A stretch of 35,259 nucleotides of DNA from Chloroflexota bacterium (GTDB lineage Bacteria; Chloroflexota; Anaerolineae; Caldilineales; Caldilineaceae). A model generated the notes under the pieces. The model was not told the DNA's origin, searched no databases, and worked only from the letters and a program-made list of their open reading frames with translations. The first letter of the stretch is position 1. Each line of letters starts with the position of its first letter. This document shows, one piece after another, positions 14,775 through 20,524 of the stretch. Made by a program: the position numbers and the translations under genes. The stretch spans positions 1-35,259 of the forward strand of contig JAGWYN010000042.1 in the NCBI GenBank assembly GCA_018969295.1, in the 5' to 3' direction.

Positions 14775-17474
14775 CTAAGAGAGAGTTCTGGCGAGACGAA
14801 ATCCCCCGTCGTCGTTCCCGTCCCCGGGATCGTCCCAGCTCCGGTCGGCGCACCGCACCCACTTTCCCGACGCCCGCCACGATCCGCCCTTCAGGATGCG
14901 AACGTTGCGTGAATTCAGGTCTTCCCGTCCGTCGTCTACCCGGTAAGGGTAGGAGTTATAGAGCGTCGATGTCCACTCAAAAACGTTGCCCGCCATGTCG
15001 AGACACCCATAAGGGCTTTGTCCGTTCGGGAAGCAGCCGACTGGACTCGTGCCACCGATCTTGCTATCATCGTAGTTTGCTTTGTTGGGGTCTGCGCCTT
15101 CACCCCAGGGGTACTCTCTGCCGTCCGTGCCTCTGGCTGCCTTCTCCCACTCCGCCTCGGTGGGCAGGCGCACTTTTTCACCCCGCACCTCACTCAGCCA
15201 CGCACAGTAGGCGCAGGCATCGTACCAAGTCACGTATGCTACCGGATGATTCCACATCTCGCGCGGTGGCGTCTTGGCTCGCCAGCGCCGAGGTGGTTCG
15301 TGTCCGGTCGCCGCCACAAACTGAGCATACTGCTGATTGGTAACGGGATACTTGGCGATGTAGAAGCTATCGACATGCACTTCGTGGCGAGGCATCTCGT
15401 CATTTGTCTGTTCACTGCCCATGATGAACTTCCCGCCCGGCACCAACACCATCTCCTCCAGATCACGCGGGTCGCCCAACGCCCCCAACAGCGAACCGGC
15501 GCTCGCTCGCGTCACTGGCAGCGCGTTGTCGCAGTCGATCATGGTCGCCAGCAGCGCTTCTTTCACCGTGTCCCGGCACTTCTGCGTCACCCCGCCCGGC
15601 CACGTGTCCAGCACCGCCTCGCCTGCCAGAAAGAGGGCTGAGCCCGCCTTACCCGGCTTGCGCGCCAGCAGGTGCAGCAGCACGTCGCTCGCCGCCTCGT
15701 CACGTTGCTGGATGATGCCCATGTGCCCGATGGTGAGCAGCGCCACTTCGCGCCAGCGTGCGTCGTCGATGTGCTTCGCCAGAGTGGCAACCACCGGCTG
15801 GAGGTTGCTCTGCCCCCGTTGAGCCACGGCGATGGCGGCCAGGTATTCCTGGAAGGTGAGATGGATGAAGCCGAACTCGCCAGCACCCCGTTCTAACAGC
15901 AGGCTGGCGTAGTCACGCGCGTCGGTGAGCAACTGGCGCGCCGCCGTCTCCGCGTCATCCACGTGGCGTTCGGCGTAGATCGCTTCCAGCTTGCGCCGCA
16001 GCGCCGCGCCCTTGACCAAGCCTGCGCCGGGGCTGGTCTCCTGCATCCACAGCGCCAGGGGAGCCAGCACGCGCGTCGTCTCCAGCACGTCCAGGTCTCT
16101 TGCCACGCGGCGATCCAGCCCGCGCGACAGGTTCCAGTGGCGCAGCAGCGTCTGCACATACTGGTCATACAACTGCACGCGACGCTCCGGCAGCAGCACG
16201 CCCTGCCGCTTCATCAGCGCCAGGATCGTCAGCAGCAGCGGGTTGGCGGCCAGTTGGCGCACGCCCGGATTGCGCTCCAGGGCAAAGAGCAGCTCGGCCT
16301 TCTCCTCGGCGGCGGCCAACTGGGTAGCGGTCGATGCGCCCTTTGCTGCCTGCTCCAGCGCCTGCGTCCACTTCTCCAAAAAGAGCAGGATGTCGTCGTT
16401 GTCGAAGTCCACCAGCGTGCATTCCTTGAGATCGTCCGCCGCTGGCCGCACGCTGCGGTAGCCGACGATGCGGCTGGTGAGGATGAACTTGTTGCCGCGC
16501 TTGCGCTGGAAGTCGAAGAACTCCTCCACCCGCTGCACCACCAGCGTGCGCTGCGCCAACTGCTGCACTTCATCCAGTCCATCGAGCATGACGAGCGCGT
16601 TGCCTTGTTCCAGCGCACGGATGATCAACTGATCGACGGGCAGGTCGATGCCGCGGCTGCGGTAGTAGTCACCCATGAAGGCTTGCAGCGACACGTCATG
16701 CTGTGCCAGGGCGGTGGCGTAGGCAGAAAGCGGTACCAGCACAGGCAGACGGCGATCCAGCCCCACCTCTGCGACGCGGTCGAGCGCCAGCAGCACCGTG
16801 AGATACTTGAGAAAGGTCGTCTTGCCTGCGCCGGGGTCGCCCAGGATGACAAGCCCGGCATGACGCTTGAGCAGGTCAAGCACCGGCTGCGGCCCGCTGA
16901 GGCGTTCACCGATGTTCTCCGCTTCTTTTTTGGTCATCGTGCGCCCGGCCAGCCGCAGTTCGTGCGACCATGTCTCGCCGTCCGGCAGTTCGACGCGCGC
17001 TTTGAGCGGCACGTACATCTCGGCCACGGGCAGTTGCAGCGGCACGCGGTCGGCCATGCCCATGCCCTTGAAGTCGAGATGCTTGTAGCGGGTGTAGAGA
17101 AAGGACAGGTAGTCGTGCGCAGCCTGTGCATCGGCGTCGGCGGAAGCGGGGGCGGCGGGAATGGCGTCCGGGGCCGGTGCAGGTTCGCTGTCGGTGTCCA
17201 GCACCCATTTGCAGCTGGCTTCCTTGAGCTTCTTCACCTCGGCGTTGCCGGGCACTTGGGCAAACGCACCGTCGATCAGGCGGCGCACATTGCCGGTGCG
17301 CTCTGCCCACGTGATGATCTTGAAGGTGCGCAAGGTGTTGTCGTCGGCCTCGGCTACGGCGTCAAGCGCCACGTCGAGCTTCATGCGCAGCAACATGGTC
17401 AGGCGGTCTCTGGTTGGGAAGCCGCTGAGCAGCGCCTGCTGAATCAGTTCGATCTGTTGGGAAGTCAGCGCCAT
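14775..17474 (-). CDS. EAD1-NACHT-FGE protein: STAND ATPase of a biological conflict system
   Basis: 899-residue protein; the ATG at 17474 (minus strand) follows AAGGAG and opens directly into the first domain. Residues 3-85 (LTSQQIELIQQALLSGFPTR, RTFKIITWAERTG) match effector-associated domain 1, a small helical adaptor that recruits effectors carrying the same domain. After an Ala/Pro-rich linker comes a NACHT ATPase: Walker A GDPGAGKTT (212-220), Walker B LVMLDGLDEV (294-303), the LTSR arginine motif (332-335) and the typical GFIHLTFQEYLAA (535-547). Residues 672-899 are an FGE-sulfatase (C-type-lectin-like) domain with MVLVPGGKFIMGS, LPTEAEWEKAARG, DMAGNVFEW and a final GGFRLAR. The cysteine pair of true formylglycine enzymes is absent, so the domain probably senses or binds. 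Likely an anti-phage or programmed-death switch. Confidence 0.88.
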   Translation of the reverse strand: MALTSQQIELIQQALLSGFPTRDRLTMLLRMKLDVALDAVAEADDNTLRTFKIITWAERTGNVRRLIDGAFAQVPGNAEVKKLKEASCKWVLDTDSEPAPAPDAIPAAPASADADAQAAHDYLSFLYTRYKHLDFKGMGMADRVPLQLPVAEMYVPLKARVELPDGETWSHELRLAGRTMTKKEAENIGERLSGPQPVLDLLKRHAGLVILGDPGAGKTTFLKYLTVLLALDRVAEVGLDRRLPVLVPLSAYATALAQHDVSLQAFMGDYYRSRGIDLPVDQLIIRALEQGNALVMLDGLDEVQQLAQRTLVVQRVEEFFDFQRKRGNKFILTSRIVGYRSVRPAADDLKECTLVDFDNDDILLFLEKWTQALEQAAKGASTATQLAAAEEKAELLFALERNPGVRQLAANPLLLTILALMKRQGVLLPERRVQLYDQYVQTLLRHWNLSRGLDRRVARDLDVLETTRVLAPLALWMQETSPGAGLVKGAALRRKLEAIYAERHVDDAETAARQLLTDARDYASLLLERGAGEFGFIHLTFQEYLAAIAVAQRGQSNLQPVVATLAKHIDDARWREVALLTIGHMGIIQQRDEAASDVLLHLLARKPGKAGSALFLAGEAVLDTWPGGVTQKCRDTVKEALLATMIDCDNALPVTRASAGSLLGALGDPRDLEEMVLVPGGKFIMGSEQTNDEMPRHEVHVDSFYIAKYPVTNQQYAQFVAATGHEPPRRWRAKTPPREMWNHPVAYVTWYDACAYCAWLSEVRGEKVRLPTEAEWEKAARGTDGREYPWGEGADPNKANYDDSKIGGTSPVGCFPNGQSPYGCLDMAGNVFEWTSTLYNSYPYRVDDGREDLNSRNVRILKGGSWRASGKWVRCADRSWDDPGDGNDDGGFRLARTLS

Positions 17475-17505
17475 GTCCGCACTCCTTGTTTGCCGGTAGG
17501 TGTTG

Positions 17506-17721
17506 TCACCCGCCTCTACGCCACGAAAACGATACTCGCCCTGCTGCCACCTGCCCCTCGATGCGCTCCTGCACTTTCTCAATCTCACGCGGTGTCGGCG
17601 TCCGCTTGCCGCAACTCCAGCGTTCGGTGACGCGCTCGCCCGCTGCGATGCTGGCCGCTGTCTCGGCAAGGGACGGCCAGTGCCAGTGGTTTGGGTTCCA
17701 GGAGAGCAGGTAGGTGGGCAT
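17506..17721 (-). pseudogene. N-terminal fragment of a WNPxxW-type nuclease-associated protein
   Basis: The 71-residue frame begins MPTYLLSWNPNHWHWPSL, and at about residues 35-40 has WSCGKR. These match the beginning of a family often fused to HNH or other restriction nucleases (pattern SWNPxxWxW...GxWSCGN/K). In relatives the domain continues with a conserved block (GDRxFLxRxG); here the sequence instead runs into an unrelated Glu/Arg-rich stretch and stops. It sits 32 bases upstream of the NACHT gene. I take it for a truncated relic, though a short functional protein cannot be excluded. Confidence 0.45.
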
Positions 17722-17730
17722 TACTATCAA

Positions 17731-17928
17731 TTAGTCAGGCGATCCCTCATCGCTATAGTCGTCATATAGCGGAACGGAACCAAATCGACCATTGCTCTCC
17801 GGGCGTCCTTGCCCGATATAGTTGTCTCCGTACTGCTCGTCATAGAATTCATCTTCGATTAACCCGAGTTTCTGTGCGTTCGGATCATCACCCTCACCAC
17901 TCCCGTCGTACAGCCTGTGCCGCCGCAC
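17731..17928 (-). CDS. Short acidic orphan ORF
   Basis: A 65-codon frame (GTG start) reading DDPNAQKLGLIEDEFYDEQYG and ending PLYDDYSDEGSPD. It is very acidic, with many Asp, Glu, Gly and Tyr, and lower in GC than its neighbours. It overlaps the end of the helicase fragment by 35 bases in another frame. It looks like the C-terminal tail of a lost gene rather than a complete protein. No family is recognised. Confidence 0.3.
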   Translation of the reverse strand: MRRHRLYDGSGEGDDPNAQKLGLIEDEFYDEQYGDNYIGQGRPESNGRFGSVPLYDDYSDEGSPD

Positions 17929-18661
17929 GCACGATCTGCCGCACGTCCGCCGTAGTCGCCAGCCGTGGCCGCCCGAAGTTCAGCTCGTAGAGACGCCGGG
18001 CGATGGCGTCCAACGATTGCACTTCAATCCGTTCGGCCAGGCGCGGTTCGCCATTGAGCAGGATTCTCAGCTTCTGGCGCAGCGCGTTGGCGAGCGTGTC
18101 GGAGAAGGTCGTCAGCAGCACCCGCGCATCCGGCTGCGTGCGCGCCAGGTAGACCGCCCGGTGCAGGGCGACGATGGTCTTGCCCGTGCCAGCCGAACCG
18201 GAGACGCGCGCCGGGCCGTTGTACGCCCGCTCCACCGCCTCGCGCTGCACCGGGTGCAGAAAGACCGTCCACCTCTCCCACGGATAGTCCAGCGCAGCGG
18301 CCAGTTCTTCGACGTTGCGCACCATGCGAAAACGGCGCTGTGCGTCGGGATGCTCGAAGGGGTCGGCGGTTTCGTCCCCTGTCTTCGGCAGGGGCGGTGT
18401 GACGCCCGTAGCGAGTTGCAGCAGCGCCTCCGCCGCTTCCGCGGGCAGGTGGTAGGCCAAATCAAGCAGCCCGTCTTCGGAGACACGGCGCACTTCGTCC
18501 ACCCACTCGGAGGGGACGCCATAACGCAGCAGCGTCTCTGGTTGGGTGGCGGCGAAGATCGACGGCGCAGGGCGTACTTCCTCCACGTAGCGCGGGATGA
18601 CGATCTCCTCCACCCGCTCGCGCACTTCCACGATCTGCGCCGCGCCGGTTTGTGGATGCAC
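17894..18661 (-). pseudogene. UvrD/Rep-type DNA helicase fragment
   Basis: 255 residues from the middle of a UvrD-like helicase. The segment MHPQTGAAQIVEV (GTG codon) corresponds to an internal point of a helicase group whose N-terminus usually carries a RelE/ParE-like domain of roughly 130-150 residues, absent here. It continues through LLRYGVPSEWVDEV and the ATPase core: HPVQREAVE (Q-motif), RVSGSAGTGKTIVALHRAVYLA (Walker A, about residues 153-175) and VLLTTFSDTLANAL (motif Ia region). It stops soon after SLDAIARRLYELNFG, before Walker B and all later motifs. Both ends are therefore missing and it cannot unwind DNA. It joins the restriction-subunit fragment upstream within about 15 bases. 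Confidence 0.7.
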
Positions 18662-19166
18662 TTCCAGCTAATGGATTGGCGTCGTTGTTGGCGTTCTCCA
18701 GATGCTCCAAAAAGCCCTTGCCAAATTTGTCGTTTGGCGCGACCTCGGTCAGCCAGATGATTGTCTCGATTGCTTCAAGCTGGCAGAAAAAAGGGCGGTA
18801 GCTGTTGAATGCGTGGTGTCGCCAATGACGGAGCAGGCGCGCTGTCTCCGGCGTCACCCCCCACCGCGACGGGTCTTCAATCATGCGCCACGGGTCGACG
18901 CGCTGGCGCAGGTTGTTGATGATCGGCATGGGGTCGTACTGCTGCTTTGCCGTCGAAATGCCGACACCCTCATCAAAGATCATCGCCTGCTGGCTGACGG
19001 CAGTCTTGCGTTTGCGCGGCTTGGGCACCGGCGTAATAAACTCCGCACGACGGCGGCGCTCGATGATCTGTTGGGTCGGCTGCCCCTGGCTGTCCAGTTC
19101 CCAGTGGCGTCCGGGATAGGCATAGGGTGAATTGAGAATGGGGTGTGCAAAGAAACTGTTCTCCAT
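18462..19166 (-). pseudogene. N-terminal fragment of a Res-type (BPTD_3080-like) restriction endonuclease subunit
   Basis: The frame starts MENSFFAHPILNSPYAYPGR at the ATG at 19166 and has the N-terminal landmarks of large helicase-type restriction subunits: GQPTQQIIERRRRAEFITP, QYDPMPIINNLRQRVD, WGVTPETARLLRHWRHH and FFCQLEAIETIIWLTE. Homologues continue for another 700 or more residues through the DEAD-like ATPase. Here similarity ends at about residue 165 (LENANNDANP, near position 18,670), after which the frame merely runs through the helicase fragment out of frame. Walker A is not reached. No methyltransferase gene lies upstream. It is a dead restriction gene. Confidence 0.7.
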
Positions 19167-19241
19167 GACCCGTGGAATTTATTCCTTTCTTGGTTCGCCA
19201 ACACAAGGTCATTTTCAACCTGAGCAGACAGATGCAGCAAG

Positions 19242-19271
19242 ACGATGCATTGCCCCCCGGCAAATGCATCG
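19242..19271. repeat. Imperfect palindrome around GATGCAT
   Basis: CGATGCATTGCC pairs with GGCAAATGCATCG across a short C-rich loop, with one bulged base. It resembles small dispersed palindromic repeats; copies elsewhere in the genome would be needed to show that. Confidence 0.45.
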
Positions 19272-19400
19272 TTCGGCCACCACAAATGGCTGGCGATTCG
19301 GCGGTCGTTGGCTTTCATCAATATTGCCATACGTTTGGCGCAGAGTGCAATTTTTCGACAGAAACTCGTGCTGCTGCTGACCGGGGTGCTCATGCCCGCC

Positions 19401-19463
19401 TCAATTCAGGCGCCTCTACAGATCGCAAACACCCGTTGCGCCCCGTAGGGGCGCTTGAATTGA
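19401..19463. repeat. Inverted repeat ending next to the tandem array
   Basis: The arms TCAATTCAGGCGCCTC (19401-19416) and GGGGCGCTTGAATTGA (19448-19463) match at 14 of 16 positions around a 31-base spacer. The right arm also serves as the left end of a larger inverted pair that encloses the tandem array. Confidence 0.6.
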
Positions 19464-19474
19464 ACCCGGCCATT

Positions 19475-19932
19475 CATGGCCGGGATTCATGGCCGGCTAC
19501 TCATGGCCGGCTACTCATGGCCGGGACTCATGGCCGGGACTCATGGCCGGGACTCATGGCCGGGACTCATGGCCGGGACTCATGGCCGGGCTACTCATGG
19601 CCGGGCTACTCATGGCCGGGACTCATGGCCGGGCTACTCATGGCCGGGACTCATGGCCGGGACTCATGGACGGCTACTCATGGCCGGGACTCATGGCCGG
19701 GACTCATGGACGGCTACTCATGGCCGGCTACTCATGGCTGGCTACTCATGGTCGGCTACTCATGGACGGCTACTCATGGCCGGGACTCATGGCCGGGCTA
19801 CTCATGGCCGGGATTCATGGCCGGGATTCATGGCCGGGATTCATGGCCGGGATTCATGGCCGGGATTCATGGCCGGGATTCATGGCCGGGATTCATGGCC
19901 GGGATTCATGGCCGGGATTCATGGCCGGGATT
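19475..19932. repeat. Tandem array of 34 units, consensus CATGGCCGGGAYT, 13-15 bp
   Basis: Counting from each CATGG gives 34 units: 22 of 13 bp, eight of 14 bp and four of 15 bp, 458 bp in all. Three main types occur: CATGGCCGGGACT, CATGGCCGGGATT, and forms ending GGCTACT with or without an extra G. The last ten units are identical CATGGCCGGGATT copies, so recent homogenisation or expansion happened at that end. Because 13 is not a multiple of three, the array reads through all three forward frames without a stop. It is bounded by CTTGAATT...CCCGGCC on the left (19454-19471) and GGCCGGG...AATTCAAG on the right (19938-19978). It differs from CRISPR in lacking unique spacers. Confidence 0.95.
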
Positions 19933-20173
19933 CATGGGGCCGGGCTCGTCCCCCCACACGTTTGGGGTGTAATTCAAGTTGGGGGCATGGATGCACCGCC
20001 GAGGGTTGAACCTCCCGGTAGGTACGAAAAGTGTGTTGAAACGCACTATATCACCGGCGGTCATCCTGTCTGGCAGCTGGGCTTTAGCCGGTTTCTCGTA
20101 GTCGACACCGGGTTTCAACCGGCGGGCGAAATCTTGCCCCCAGCGTGAAGTAGATCCACCATTTTTGCGAGGT

Positions 20174-20201
20174 TTGAACGAGCACAAAATGATGGTATGA
20201 T
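20174..20201 (+). promoter_or_regulatory. Sigma70-type promoter for the glycine riboswitch and gcvP
   Basis: TTGAAC (20174-20179), a 16-base spacer and TATGAT (20196-20201). Transcription would begin near 20208, about 25 bases before the first aptamer. Confidence 0.65.
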
Positions 20202-20231
20202 GTAGGATAGACGAACAGGCCGCAAACGTTT

Positions 20232-20442
20232 TGCGAGAGAGAACTGGCGCCATCAGGCCAGCCAGTCGCCGAAGGTGCAAGCAGCGCTGGCAAGCCACTG
20301 CCCCGCTGTGACACTCTCAGGCAGAAGGATCGCAGCACGCAGGCAACTCTGGAAAGTGCAGCGGGCAATGTCGCCCGTCGCCACCCACGGGGCAAACTGG
20401 TCTTTGCTGGTAGACCGGTCAATCTCTCAGGTCAACGACAGG
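20232..20442 (+). ncRNA. Tandem glycine riboswitch
   Basis: Two consecutive glycine aptamers lie upstream of the glycine decarboxylase gene. The first (about 20232-20340) has GCGAGAGAGAACTGGCGCC, then CGCCGAAGGTGCAAGC and CTCTCAGGCAGAAGGATCGC, all hallmark segments. The second (about 20345-20442) has ACTCTGGAAAGTGCAGCGGG, CGCCACCCACGGGGCAAACTGG and ATCTCTCAGGTCAACGACAGG, with a less usual A-rich start. A terminator follows at once, so glycine binding most likely allows read-through into gcvP, switching on breakdown when glycine is plentiful. The pattern is seen directly; the on-switch logic comes from known members. Confidence 0.93.
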
Positions 20443-20446
20443 GTCA

Positions 20447-20476
20447 ACGGGCATCTCTTTGGAGTGCCCGTTTTTT
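20447..20476 (+). terminator. Intrinsic terminator, expression platform of the glycine riboswitch
   Basis: ACGGGCA-T-CTC pairs with GAG-TGCCCGT around a small loop, followed by six T. It lies between the second aptamer and the gcvP ribosome site, as expected for transcriptional control. Confidence 0.88.
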
Positions 20477-20524
20477 GTTGTGGCAGCGTCAACCAATTTT
20501 TCAGCCGTACAAGGAGCTTCTGCC

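Larger units (their letters stand above)
19167..20173. other. Gene-free, repeat-rich stretch
   Basis: About 1 kb between the restriction-gene start and the gcvP promoter. I see no credible gene. It holds a palindromic element at 19242-19271, an imperfect 16-base inverted repeat at 19401-19463, the 458-base tandem array, and further inverted repeats (ACCGCCG near 19995 with CGGCGGT near 20055; GCCGGTT near 20088 with AACCGGC near 20118). Long open frames through it are a by-product of the array. Confidence 0.7.

Noticed and set aside
15963..17630. 555-codon plus-strand frame
   Set aside because: Antisense to the NACHT gene, whose motifs are unmistakable on the minus strand.
13849..19166. Complete diversity-generating retroelement
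   Set aside because: No reverse transcriptase, accessory gene or template repeat was seen; only the tail of the FGE domain is suggestive.
13849..19166. Insertion sequence or integrative element carrying the defence genes
   Set aside because: No transposase, integrase, clear terminal repeats or tRNA attachment site was found at the edges.
19475..19932. CRISPR array
   Set aside because: Units are 13-15 bp and contiguous, with no unique spacers and no cas genes.
19172..20148. Three overlapping forward frames coding for Gly/His/Arg/Asp/Trp-rich repeat proteins
   Set aside because: They arise because a 13-bp repeat without stops is open in all three frames; there is no good ribosome site, no shared start and no non-repeat domain.
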